DNA of 64,000 bases from Dolomedes plantarius (taxonomy: Eukaryota > Arthropoda > Arachnida > Araneae > Dolomedidae): contig OU015497.1 of NCBI GenBank assembly GCA_907164885.2, forward strand, positions 71,904,898 through 71,968,897, written 5' to 3'. A program made the translations under genes and the position numbers. The notes below the pieces were generated by a model, which did no database searches, had not been told where the DNA came from, and worked only from the letters and a program-made list of their open reading frames with translations. Positions within the stretch are counted from its first letter, which is position 1. Each line of letters opens with the position of its first letter. Positions 30,523 through 41,159 of this stretch are shown here, in pieces.

Positions 30523-31515
30523 TCATATATATATATGTTTGTTTGTCCGCTATAGAATCATAGACTGTTTCACCCACCGGGACCAAATTCGGCACAGTTA
30601 ATGTTTTGGACCCTAGAAACTTAAATCAGGAAAAACGAAATTTGGGGCTCAATTAGTTTTTTTTAATTAATTTTTTAATGATTTTTGTGCCCCTAAGCGC
30701 ACCTCTTAAATGTGGATACAGCCTCTTAACCACAACCCTTCAAATTCGTTACGCCAGGGAAAAGCGGTTTATTCTGAGGGGTGATCTGGGGTGGTTTGAG
30801 AGTTGGTCTGGGGGTAACGGGGGGGGGACGAGGTGTTTATGTTTCTTATGTTTAGTGGAATCGTGAGTCTAAAAAGGTTCAGAACCGCTGCTTTAGACAA
30901 TTTTAGACAATGGCGTTCAAACTAATAGAACTTAATAAAATTTGGGAAAAAAGGAAGAAAAAAAAGAAACATTAAGTTTATCCCTTGGCCAGTTTTTGGA
31001 AGCCTTCTGTTGATCTAAATATATTAATTGTTTGAGGATCATAAAATGGGAAGAAGTTTAAGAGTTCTACAGATTTTTTCCCCTAAGTTCGCGAAACAGA
31101 GTTAACATACGATATGTATTTGAATTACTTACTCCGTGAAATCATATAAGATAAATCTTTTAGAGTTTTGGGGTTTTTTAAGCAGTAGGAGGAAAAGCTC
31201 TTTAAACAGAGAAACATAACGACACATAACTTTCATTCCGAACTATTAGTCCATTAGTTATATTAAGGCATAAGAAAATTAATGAAATTATTTTTAAAGA
31301 ATGATTGTCCGGGTAGATATACAGATCTAAAACTTTTCATGCTTTCCAGCAAAAGAATACTGGGTATATCATTTCAGTAGAAACGCGCTAAGCGCATTCT
31401 ATCTGCCCAGATGAACATGAAGAGCGGGGGATACAGCCCAGTATTTTTTTGATGGAATGCATGAACAATTTTATATCTATATATCTACCCGGGCAACGCC
31501 GGGCAATAATACTAG
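30523..31515 (+). mobile_element. Non-autonomous Helitron, family C
   Basis: The 3' end is CCCGGGCAACGCCGGG (hairpin) then CAATAATACTAG|T, a textbook Helitron end. The 5' side begins near TCATATATATATATG with TTTGTTTGTCCGCTATAGAA. Length about 1 kb, no helicase coding. A hAT-like end (GGTTCAGAACCGCTG, ending 30888) inside suggests a further insertion whose other end I did not find. The open frame at 30678-30866 is within it and not a gene. Confidence 0.65.
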
Positions 31516-31589
31516 TATATATATATATTTGTTATTCGTATAACTTATAAATATTTCGTAATTCTACTATGTCTCATATTGGTGCCTAT

Positions 31590-31672
31590 TTCAATTCGGC
31601 GCCTAAGGCGATCGCCTCTTCGCCTCACCTATGGAACCAGCCTTGCCCACAGGTTGCGAACCACTGCAATAA
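31590..31672. repeat. Fragmentary hAT-like element ends
   Basis: GGCGCCTAAGGCGATCGCC ... ATGGAACCAGCC and CAGGTTGCGAACCACTG look like right ends of hAT-type elements, but no left partners or TSDs were found. Confidence 0.3.
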
Positions 31673-31721
31673 ATATTGTTTCTGAGACATTTGGCTAGAA
31701 TTCATTTTAACTATGTATGAA

Positions 31722-31907
31722 CAGGGCCCGACTTAGCCTAATTGGGGCCCGGGGCAAAAACTTCTTTGGGGGCCCCCCTCTGCTTCACTACTTCAGTAAT
31801 GAAGAACTTAATACTTAATACTAAACTTTCTATTCTATTTGGGGCCCCCCTCTGATGTAGGGGCCCGGGGCAACTGCCCCGTATGCCCCTGCCTTAGTCA
31901 GGCTCTG
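31722..31907. mobile_element. hAT MITE, 186 bp, with perfect 8-bp TSD
   Basis: Ends CAGGGCCCGACTTAGCC and GCCTTAGTCAGGCTCTG, flanked on both sides by TGTATGAA (31714-31721, 31908-31915). GC-rich blocks GGGGCCCGGGGC occur near both ends. Non-coding; related in its ends to the 498-bp family at 35461 and 51107. Confidence 0.9.
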
Positions 31908-32442
31908 TGTATGAATAGAAAACCAGTCTGTAATTATTTGGACTTTGTAAAGATCAAAAGAAGAAACGCTTCTGTATATGAAAATTTACGTTCATATCTC
32001 AGGAAGATCCGGATTTATATAACATTTCTTTATCAAAAACAAACATCAAATATATTTGAAAATTAAGGATGAACGAATTGATAGATTTTCTGTTTCTAGA
32101 TGTCGGAGTGAGAACAGTTTTTTGACGGAGGTTCTGTTTTTCATACGTGAGAGAAGGAGTCACTGACAAAAAGAAACCCTCTATAATATAATCATCCCTA
32201 TTTTTCAATTCTTCCATTTTTTTGAGATCCCGTTAGGGGAAAGGCTAACTAACCACCAGTATAATTGGACTATTGTTCGAGCCTAGAAACATTAGGTACC
32301 AAGTTTAATAAATTTTAAAATATTATATACCAGTTTATTCCTTTAAAAGGGTCTGGGATTCAAAATTAAAAGAAAAATTATTTATTTGAAAGAAAAAACA
32401 TTTTTATTTTCTAGGCTTGAAACGCACTATAGAACACGCTAA

Positions 32443-32612
32443 GGGCCTGTTCACAAAGAATACGTCAGCGTCAGCGTTACTCGTATTGAAATATATTTAA
32501 CCAACTCCAAACCTCCAAACGATTAGCAACGAAATTATTAAGGCCTGTGATTGGTTTAAAATATGTCAGTACGAGTAACGCTGACGTTGACGCATTCTAT
32601 GTGAACAGGCCC
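32443..32612. mobile_element. Palindromic MITE, GGGCCTGTTCAC family, copy 1
   Basis: GGGCCTGTTCAC and GTGAACAGGCCC close a 170-bp element; inside, GCGTCAGCGTTACTCGTA pairs with TACGAGTAACGCTGACG. Nearly the same sequence lies at 61302-61468. The TIR style resembles PIF/Harbinger (Tourist-like) MITEs. Confidence 0.85.
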
Positions 32613-33438
32613 TCAGAAAAAAATCATATAAACCGTACGTTTCTACAAAGATAAAATTCCGTGGACGGGAGAATGTTGTAACTAACAAATAGCCTGTCGC
32701 GTTGGAAACAAGAATATTTTTCAATAAAAACGATTTTGTGCTGTATCAAACTGCGCTTGTCCTGCCATACAATAGTAGACATCGATTACCTCGGATTGGA
32801 ATTTTTCACGATTTGCCAAATTCAAAAAGAAGTATCTAAAATTCCTCGCGAGTTAACTTATGAAATTTTTAAGGGGTTCCTTTATTTTAATTTCCTTAAA
32901 CTGTCTTTACAATAATTGATTTAGAATAAAACTTTTTAAGATATAGCTCTTGAGGTAAATTTTACCTTGGAAAATGACCTTTTTGGAACCAAGGGATAAA
33001 AAATGTTATTCATAAAATTTTTTAAAATCCCAAAGAGGATTTTGAAACTCATTCTGAGCCCAAATGCGAGAAAATTATATCAAAACATCTGTTGGTTTGG
33101 TAAAGACATGCCCAAAATTAATCGTGCTTTAAATTTTGAGTTTTAATTTCTAAAAAATTTCAAATTATTCAAGCCTTTTTTCATTAGTACAATAATCTTT
33201 ACATAAGACACAATTGTTGAAAAAAAGTTATTTTAAAATGTCTGTGAAAAAAAAAAAAATTCTGTCCTGGATCCTCTTATTTTCTTTCCATTGCGTCAGA
33301 ATTTCTTAATCAGATTCACTAAGAATAGACTTATGGATAGCCGTTTGAATTAACTTAAGAGGAATCAAACTATGTGCATCATTATAGATGCCATGTTTAG
33401 TTAATATCTCCATTTATCGGAAAGTTATACCGTTTACA

Positions 33439-34611
33439 CAGTGGTGGATCATCGCACAGGAGCAAGAAACGCTCGCTTGGGGCCTCCATTTGTCAGGCGC
33501 CTCCGAAAATTACTCAGTAGCTTTAAAAAGAGATACATTTTACGAATATCGGCCACAGAACAAAAACTAAATTACTGATTATTTTAAAAATCAAATAAAT
33601 ATTAATAGTCATTGTTTATAAATATCCCTTTTCGTAATATTAAAAATCCAAAAATAATATACTGTATTTTTTAGATTTTAAAAATTATGCATCTTCACAA
33701 AAGGCTTCGCGGGCCACAGAGTGAGCACTGGAGGGCCGCATATGACTCGCGGGGAATATGTTGTGCAGGCATGACCTAGACCAGGGGTTCCCAACCTTTT
33801 TCCTACATCGACCCCTTTTAAAAGAATGATTTTCTTCATCGACCCCCTCACATTTTTTTCTATAACATACAGCATACAACATAATTATAATACTAATAAT
33901 TGCACATAAAACACTTAAAGATAACAATTTGACTAAAAATATGAACAAAAAATTAGAAAAAGGGGTTCATTAGGTTTAAGTTTTATTATTTTTGTACTAT
34001 TTTCATTTTTAATTTCACAAATATAAACAAGATTTCAGAAACAGATTGTAGTTGCACAAAAGTTCGATTTCAATTAATGTGGTGGTTGTGCTTGATGCAT
34101 TGATACAATTTTTTTTAATGTTTGTTCAGAAATTTTTTATCATCGTATAGTTACAATAACTAGCATAACGAATATTAATATATATTTTACTAAACAATTT
34201 TACAATGCGTGGATCACTCCGCCCTATGGAAATCTGTATTTATACATATAAAAACGGATATTATCTAATAATTACATTCCTAAAAATTTAAATTAAATTT
34301 TAAGGCAGAAAAATTTATCATCGACCCCCAATAGACCTCTGGAACACTATAGACCCTTTTTAAACTTCCATCGACCCCCAAGGGGTCCACCTGGACCCCG
34401 TTGGGAATCCCTGACCTAGACCATTTGCCGTTCGTCGGACGAAAAATGGCGTAGTACAAGTTTTTACTACCTAATCACCAATAAAATTCCCTTTTCGACC
34501 GTGAGAAAATATCTTAAGTAATAAATAATATTTAATTATAGTATTTAGAACAGGAGGGGGGCTCAAAACTAAATTGCGCTTGGGGCCCTCCAAATGGTTC
34601 ATCCGCCACTG
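33439..34611. mobile_element. hAT non-autonomous element (outer), interrupted by a second hAT
   Basis: Ends CAGTGGTGGATCATCGC and GGTTCATCCGCCACTG, flanked by CGTTTACA and TGTTTACA (7 of 8). GCTTGGGGCC occurs near both ends. Removing the inner element leaves about 541 bp of non-coding hAT MITE. Confidence 0.85.
33782..34413. mobile_element. hAT non-autonomous element (inner), 632 bp
   Basis: Ends CAGGGGTTCCCAACCTTTTT and CCGTTGGGAATCCCTG, flanked by a perfect 8-bp duplication ACCTAGAC (33774-33781, 34414-34421). CATCGACCCC recurs near both ends. It lies entirely inside 33439-34611, so it is younger. Open frames at 33678-33948 overlap it and are not genes. Confidence 0.93.
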
Positions 34612-34758
34612 TGTTTACAAACAGACAGCTGACGTTTGAGTCATATAACCCATATCAATTTCTGACCTAAAAGAGAGCCTGGCGTATAGAAATGTAGGAT
34701 CGAATTTTGATTCGACTGAGAAAAATTTCATATCCTAAACCGTTGGGTCGTAAACATA

Positions 34759-34811
34759 CAGAGTCGAGGACAAATTTTCTTTTAAAAAGAGAAAATTTGT
34801 CCTCGACTCTG
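34759..34811. repeat. Perfect 22-bp hairpin
   Basis: CAGAGTCGAGGACAAATTTT (continuing CT to 34780) and its exact complement at 34790-34811 are separated by 9 nt. Two such perfect arms are unlikely by chance; origin unknown. Confidence 0.9.
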
Positions 34812-34879
34812 AAATTTGACTCGATCCTTTCTTTTCTCTTTTCGGGAAAAATCTAGAAATCAAAACTTTAAATGCAAAA

Positions 34880-34960
34880 TGTGTTTCCTAACCTTTTTCG
34901 AGTCACGACCCCCCGTCAATGGTTTCCACACATTTTGCGACCCACCCCATACACCCTTCC
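34880..34960. repeat. Possible hAT left-end fragment
   Basis: TTTCCTAACCTTTTTCGAGT followed by CACGACCCCC and later GCGACCCACCCC resembles hAT ends of this window (CAG-GGTTCCCAACC type). No right end or TSD was found; it is probably truncated, perhaps by the piggyBac relic beside it. Confidence 0.3.
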
Positions 34961-35073
34961 CACCCTGTATGTTTTCGTTTAAAAAATAGCCTTTTACGAC
35001 GTAGAGAAAAAACACTAAAATGCATTTTCCATAATTTTAATTCCAACTAAATGATTAATATATTAAAAATGAA

Positions 35074-35417
35074 CCCTTCGTTGGGAACATGATTCTATTC
35101 CCGCTTAGTGGGAACATGTGCCTCTGAGGCAGATATAGATGGAATAATATCTCTTTCCCAGGTATTCCTAACTAAAAATTCAGAGGATATTTGTGGTTTA
35201 TTACATTTCATGGTAGCCACAATCGTCAAACCATTTCTCCTCAATTCTTGACCAGCATCTATTGAACAGAACCAATTATCACAGGTTATATTACGGTTCG
35301 TTTTGTAGAGGCATTTAGTTAGTCGAATGGGTGATTGGGTTGGGATTTTTGGGGGGTGGGGCTGCGTTGAATAAAGGAACCATAGCTCTCTGAGAGGTAG
35401 ATGTTCCCACCGAAGGG
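35074..35417 (-). mobile_element. piggyBac-like element, deleted, with transposase fragment
   Basis: Ends CCCTTCGTTGGGAACAT (35074) and ATGTTCCCACCGAAGGG (ending 35417). The right flank is TTAA (35418-35421), the piggyBac target; the left flank TGAA has one change. On the minus strand, about 35295-35105, NITCDNWFCSIDAGQELRRN then GLTIVATMKCNK and FLVRNTWER match the catalytic-domain block of piggyBac transposases (DN-F-S, GLT-VGT--KNK). Nearly all of the rest of the gene is gone. Confidence 0.85.
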
Positions 35418-35460
35418 TTAAGAAACATTCATCGCTTAGCCAAGGGTATGTAGAAGCAAG

Positions 35461-35958
35461 CAGGACCCGATTTAGAAAATTCTTGACTATAGGCTCAACT
35501 CGGAATGGGGGCCCCCTAACACTGATGTGGGCGTAAAATTTCCAAAATTGTCACGCACACAAAAAAATAATCATGAATCATTGTGAAAGTACCATTTTAC
35601 CAAGAATTGGCTATTTGAAACGTAGAAGCCTAGAACATTATCAAATAACAAAAAGCAATACAACATATTAACTTCTTCATTAAAACACCAATATAATGCG
35701 AACAGAAAAACTTATTAATCCCTTATATACACTATAACATACATATGAGGAACTATATATATATAATTATACATATGATGAACCAATCAATCAATCAAAT
35801 TTGAAAGGATATATAAAAAAATTGCTATTTAAAAAGGTAAAATTTAAAAAAACTTGAATTGGGAATTTTTTTCTTTTTTCCCTTTTAAAATAAAAATTTT
35901 GGGGGGACCCAACATTAGGGGGCCCATAGGCCCGGGCCTTATGGAAAATCAGGGCCTG
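35461..35958 (+). mobile_element. 498-bp hAT MITE, copy A
   Basis: Ends CAGGACCCGATTTAGAAAAT and AAAATCAGGGCCTG, flanked by GAAGCAAG and AAAGCAAG (7 of 8). Identical length, and sequence about 90% alike by eye, to the reversed copy at 51107-51604. The frame at 35791-36003 is inside and not a gene. Confidence 0.92.
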
Positions 35959-37210
35959 AAAGCAAGGAGAGAGCAGAACAGAACCCCAAGAAAAATAATG
36001 CACCTTCTATGTGGATTCAGAATTATATAAAAGTAACATTATTAAAACCCTTACCTAAATGAAATTGTTCTTTCCCTAAGGAGGGAACTGCAATAGTAAT
36101 GCCAAAAGTGACAACAGAGATTGATGGAAGACACACTGATGTTTAGAATTTGTGCACTGTGCGTAGTAAGTAACCGTCATTTAAAGAAAGTAAAGTCATT
36201 TACCACCAAATGAAGGCAATAAAATTCTGACTAACTGGATTTGCGTTTTGAAAGAGATATTTCTCTTTAAAAAACATCACTGCCCTACAGTTTCACGGTA
36301 AATAAATGTTGACAGTTTTTTTTGGTTACATTCGCTAAAAAGTTATTTATGTTGAACCCATGTTGAACCCCCAGAAAACATTAATTCTATAATGTTGGGG
36401 GGGGGGGGGGTCCCTTTGCCCCTTGTATTACGCGAAACGTGAAACGCTATTGACAGTATCTACTTGGAGTTCCTCGGAACTGTTTTCTAAATACTGTAAA
36501 ACTTTAGTTTAAAATGTTTTGGCATTGTTGAATTTGTTACTTTTTTTCTCGGGAATGATGCATTGTTTAAATCAGTGGGGCTCAAACTGTGAGTCGCGAC
36601 CCACAGAGGGGTCGTGAAAAAAATAGGAGGGGTCGCGGTCACTTTGAAATAAATTTATATCATATTGAATTATTTAATAAAAAATATGGTTTGCATTTTC
36701 AATAAATGTATATTTTTAATATTTTTATTTTTTTATATGTTAAAAAAATATATGATATAATATTGTTAAATAAGGTGTCAAAATGTCTTACAAGGCTATA
36801 TTTAACACTGCTTCCATTCGCCTCTACCTATGTGTGTGACTGAGTTTTCAAAATGAGTAGCTGTAAAAACCAAACAACGAATAAGACAACCCGGAAAGAT
36901 GAGGGGAGAGAAGCACTCTCAAATATTTCACCAAATGTCAAACTAATGTTATCTGAGGTCCAGACTCACACTTTATAATTAATTTTTTGTCTATTTTAAA
37001 TTTGATAAATTAAACGAAGTTTATAATTTTCAGTGTTTTAATATGGAGCTTGTAATTGTGAAATCATGCTCTTTTTTTAAATTTAAAGTTTGTGAAATTT
37101 TACCTACATGAAATAGAATTATATATGGATTATTGAAATTAGAAGTTTTAGTCACACGAGATTTAGCAAAAACAAGTGTAGAAACTGACCAAGATATTTT
37201 TCTATTGTTA

Positions 37211-38618
37211 CACTGGCCATTAAAATTGCAACACCAAGAATGAAAGCAAATAGCAAAACTTTACTTATTGTACGTATACAGCATAGTAAGAAGAAAACAT
37301 GATTAAATTTGTAGGCAATTTGGAGGTATACAGGGACCGAAATTAGTAGACACAGCTGCCACCTCTGGCAGCTAAGACGGCTCTAACCCGGTTAGGCATC
37401 GAGTCGAACTGGGCTTGGATGACAGATAGGGGCAAGTCATTCCACGCTGCTTCAAGTCTATGTCATACTTCATCAATCGTAGTGGCTAGAGAACGGTAGC
37501 AGCCCAGTGTCTCAGCAACCCATGACCAGATGTACTCAATGGGTGAGAGATCTGGAGAACGTGCTGGCCAGGGCAATAGTCGAACACCCTCTGTGTCGAA
37601 GTAGGTCAAGACACGACAGGCAACATGCGGCCTTGCGTTATCTTGTTGAAGGATGACGTCTGCGAGGCCTCGAAGATAGGTCACAGCCTATCTTCGACCA
37701 GCCTTAAGATCTGAGAAATGTAACGCTGGCTCTTCAGATTACCGACGACACGAACAAGAGATGTTCGTGTCGTGTACCTTTAGACTGATCATACCTTCAC
37801 ATCAGGTGCAAGGCCCGTATGACGATATCGAATGCAAGCAGGTCACGTGCGCTCTCCTCGGTGCCTCCGGACACGGATACGTCCATCATAATGCTGCACG
37901 CAGAACCGGGATTCGTCTGAAAAGACGACGCGGCGCCACTCCTGTATCCAGTTTTATCGTTGGGCGTACCACTGTCGCCGCGCGTCTCTATGCTACAGTC
38001 TCAAGGGAAACCGCAATAATGGTCGCCGTACAGACAGTCCGTGCTGCTCCAGATGTTGTCTCAATGTCCGTGCGGATACTTATCGTCCTGCAAACAAGCC
38101 CATTTTCTTACTCAAGGTCCGTGATGTGGCTGTATGATCCTGGAAGGCCGACCTGACAACATGTCTGTCCTCTCGGGCGTTAGTGGCAGGAGTCCGTTGA
38201 GTTCCTGCATGGCATTCAGTATGACCCTCCTGAACCCATCAATTCCATATTCGCATGACAGTCGTTGGATTCCGACCAATGCGAGTAGCAGTATCACGAT
38301 AAACTGCACTCTCGATAGGCCACGATCCTGCCGCTATCGAATTCTGACACGTGTTGGTAACCGTTTCTCCTTCTTATACGAGGCATAAGACGATTTTCTC
38401 ACAAACAACCAACATTCAAAATGCGATTTCTCAATGATATGTCCGCTGCGTAACTTTCCTTTTATAAAGAATTTGAGATGCCGTTTCTCCCTCCTGCGTC
38501 GTTCGACTGCGCTTAATTGCTAATCATTTGCATATCCAAGCATCTTCTTCCTTTCATGCGAATTTGACGTTTGTATCATCCCTCCTCCATGGTGTTGCAA
38601 GTTTAATCGCCAGCAGTG
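37211..38618 (-). mobile_element. Tc1-like DD34E transposon, decayed, 1408 bp
   Basis: Ends CACTGGCCATTAAAATTGCA and TGCAAGTTTAATCGCCAGCA then GTG, with TA on both sides (37209-37210, 38619-38620). Same TIR type as 26306-27461 (both have CACTG(CT)GGC ... GCAACACC). Nested inside the hAT element 36573-38822, so inserted later. Confidence 0.9.
37463..38400 (-). pseudogene. Tc1-like transposase pseudogene
   Basis: The clearest piece is 37684-37463, with QQDNARPHVACRVL and RSPDLSPIEYIWSW, the second Asp and the Glu of a DD34E domain. Upstream pieces on the minus strand, around 38340-38240, still show helix-turn-helix text (RIGRNPTTVMRIW) but with stops and frame changes. Frames at 37761-38156 and 38134-38388 on the + strand are shadows. 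Confidence 0.82.
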
Positions 38619-38874
38619 TATTTTGCTGAGAAGATAGATACCGAAAATCTACAGTTCACCGATTTTCAAAAATAGTTTATTAAAATTTGCTTATTTCTTT
38701 TTGTTAGCATTTCCCTAAGTTTTGAAAAAAAAAATTGCTACTACTATAAAAATTTCATTTGGATCGAGAGATTTCGTATTAAAAGGAAGTGGGTCGCGGT
38801 CGAAAAACTTTGTTCCCCACTGATTTAAATCATACTTTTATTTATACTAGTATTTATACAGTAATATATACCAA

Positions 38875-39452
38875 TCTATATATAAGTTGCTAAGCCGACT
38901 CTTTGGGCAGTCCGTGAGAGAAAACTACTGCATCAATTTACTTCATTTTGGTCCAAAACGAAAGTCCAAAATTCTGTAGATTTGTCAAATTTCGTTTTTG
39001 TAACCGCAATTTCTATTAACGAGCGATAATTTACGATTAAAAATTGATTTCTGCGCACGCTCAGTGGCATGTTTAAATCTGTCTTTAGAAACTCACTGTT
39101 TCTGCGCATGCTCAGTGACATGTTTTAATGATAAACACGTTTATTTCGAGGAGTCTCTAGATCTCTCTCTGCCATTTTTATGATAATCATGTTTGTGAAA
39201 TATAACATTAAACCTGGTGGAAATTGTATAATTAGCGATAATTTACAATTTAAAAAAATTGCTTTCTGCGCATGCTCAGTGACATTTATAAATCTTGCTT
39301 TAGATGCTAAGCACGAGGCTGCTTAAACACATTAATTTTTTTCTGCATATTTTTATGATTTTCTACATTTGGCAATGATGTGTTGAGTATAATTTGTGTA
39401 TTAGTACATTTATTTACTATCTAGCCGTCATGTTTTGACGGATACCAACTAG
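38875..39452 (+). mobile_element. Non-autonomous Helitron, family D, 578 bp, with complete ends
   Basis: 5' end A|TCTATATATAAGTTGCTAAG; 3' end CCGTCATGTTTTGACGG (6-bp stem hairpin) then ATACCAACTAG|T. TC start, CTAG end with hairpin a few bases before it, and A-T insertion site are all present. Inside, CTGCGCATGCTCAGTGACAT or close variants recur at about 39051, 39099 and 39266. It begins about 50 bp after the hAT element ends. Non-coding. Confidence 0.88.
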
Positions 39453-39652
39453 TACATATTTATTACAAAAAATATTTGTTTAGCAAATTCTGTGTTCATT
39501 ACTTAAATTTTCTTAAAATATTTTTCCTCTGCACTGGACGAGCAAAGGAATAATATTTTAAGAAAATTTGTATGAAAATATGCTTTACGCGTGTGAATGC
39601 GCCGAGAATCGTGCAACACCAGTGGCTGGAAAGACTACAGAATTCTCTGGAA

Positions 39653-40659
39653 CAGCGGTTCCCAACCCGTAGAAGTCTGCGGACCACTGATCCCGAAATT
39701 GAACCATGTGAACCCCCCCCCTCCGACTTGGGGGCGGGGAACCCTCCGGGGGGGGGGTATGGAGGTATAGAATATCCCTCAGGAAAAAGGGATACAGGAT
39801 TAACGTACTCACATTCTAACGTATCATATTCTAATAATAAAATAATTGAATCGGTCATTTTGAAAAGGAGTCATTTCCACTTTTCAAAAACTCATCTCAA
39901 ATTTTCTCTAACTTTTCTCCCCCCCCCCTCAAGTTTAAAAAAATTTTAACAAATTATATTTTTGCATCAGGATTGATGCCTTATAAACATAATAAATACT
40001 AAATTTAGTTTTACTAATAATGCATGAAGGCGTGTTATAGTTTTTTGCTTCTCATGAGAAATTTTTAAAAATGGAGATGACTCCTTTTTAAAATGACCGA
40101 TTTAATTATGCTAAACTTTAAAAAAATTTTTATTCAACACCTGATAGTCATCGGATATATTCGGCCCATTTAGTTCAATGAACTGTAGTCCCCAGTTCTG
40201 TAGTGGTAAGTATACTATTTGAGGAAACAGACTTATTCGACCCCAATCTTGTTTATTTTTCAAGATTTAAAAATAAAACAAAAGTTGCATTCTAACTACT
40301 CGTTAAAAGGAAATTAAAACATAATAAACTTATTCCTTAATACTTATGTCTAAATACTTGTTATTTTGGCCGCATGTCAAAATAATAAGTATTTAGACAT
40401 GCAGCCAAGAAAACTGCCGGCACGAATACTGCGTGCAAAAAGCAGGGAAGTAGCTGACCTGCTGTGGACTGCGGCTGCTAGCTTATATTACCGTTGAGTA
40501 CGAGACGTCGAATGAGCGGCATTACAAATTTGAATAAAGAGCAAACCCTCAGCGCCACAGAAAGTTGCTTTCAAAATCCCCATTTATTTGGAAACTTTTT
40601 TTATATGTGATGCCGGACCACTCCCGAGGCTCTCGCGGACCACCGGTTGGTAACCACTG
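39653..40659. mobile_element. hAT non-autonomous element, 1007 bp
   Basis: Ends CAGCGGTTCCCAACCCGTAG and CCGGTTGGTAACCACTG, flanked by CTCTGGAA and CTCTAGAA (7 of 8). GCGGACCAC lies near both ends. The open frames at 39499-39949 straddle its left end and are not genes. A 23-bp hairpin lies at 40346-40400. Confidence 0.9.
40346..40400. repeat. 23-bp inverted repeat inside the hAT element
   Basis: ATGTCTAAATACTTGTTATT(TTG) pairs with (CAA)AATAATAAGTATTTAGACAT with one mismatch and a 9-nt loop. It may be a small nested MITE or a hairpin of the hAT element. Confidence 0.85.
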
Positions 40660-40731
40660 CTCTAGAAGCATCATGCAATTTTCTTAGATACCTGAGATTA
40701 AATAGTCCGAATTTAATAGCTTTAACTTTAA

Positions 40732-41152
40732 GGCTGCTGTGTACTAATCCAATTGGATTCGCTCACCTCATTGTTAACCTATAGAGAAAATTCGTCTACT
40801 ATTTACAGCTACACACATGCTGATAATCCAATAAAAAGGGCATTTTCGGATAGCCTAAACTTTTCTGCACCTTGCAACAGGATTTATTTCATAAATTACG
40901 TCCACCAAAGGAATTTATGAACGTTTAAAACGCACTATACCAGATTTTCTCCCGAATACTTTAAATTTTCAAATATTATTTGCATTTTTTTAAACGAAAA
41001 ATGCCCCAAGGTGTAAAATTCCTTACTCTATTACGAAGTAAAATTATAAAAAAATAATAATCTTTAAATCCAAGTCGTCAATCCTTGGACAAATTTTCTC
41101 GATAGGTTAACAGTAAGGTGAGTGAATCCAATAGGGTTAGTACACACCAGCC
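40732..41152. mobile_element. TTAA-target MITE, family E copy 1, 421 bp
   Basis: Ends GGCTGCTGTGTACTAATCCA and TTAGTACACACCAGCC, with TTAA directly outside both (40728-40731, 41153-41156). The subterminal CCAATTGGATTCGCTCACCT also pairs with GGTGAGTGAATCCAATAGGG. A reversed relative lies at 59967-60413. TTAA suggests piggyBac mobilisation. Confidence 0.88.
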
Positions 41153-41159
41153 TTAACAC

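Larger units (their letters stand above)
36573..38822. mobile_element. hAT non-autonomous element split by a Tc1-like insertion
   Basis: Ends CAGTGGGGCTCAAACTGTGA and AACTTTGTTCCCCACTG, flanked by GTTTAAAT and ATTTAAAT (7 of 8). GTCGCGACCC and GGGTCGCGGTC lie close to the two ends. Subtracting the inner Tc1 element leaves about 840 bp without coding signal. Confidence 0.88.

Noticed and set aside
30866..30888. hAT right end GGTTCAGAACCGCTG inside a Helitron
   Set aside because: No left end or matching 8-bp duplication; noted only under the Helitron.
39499..39949. Open frames of 75-125 codons
   Set aside because: Straddle the left border of the hAT element at 39653 and have poly-C/poly-G derived Pro/Gly runs.
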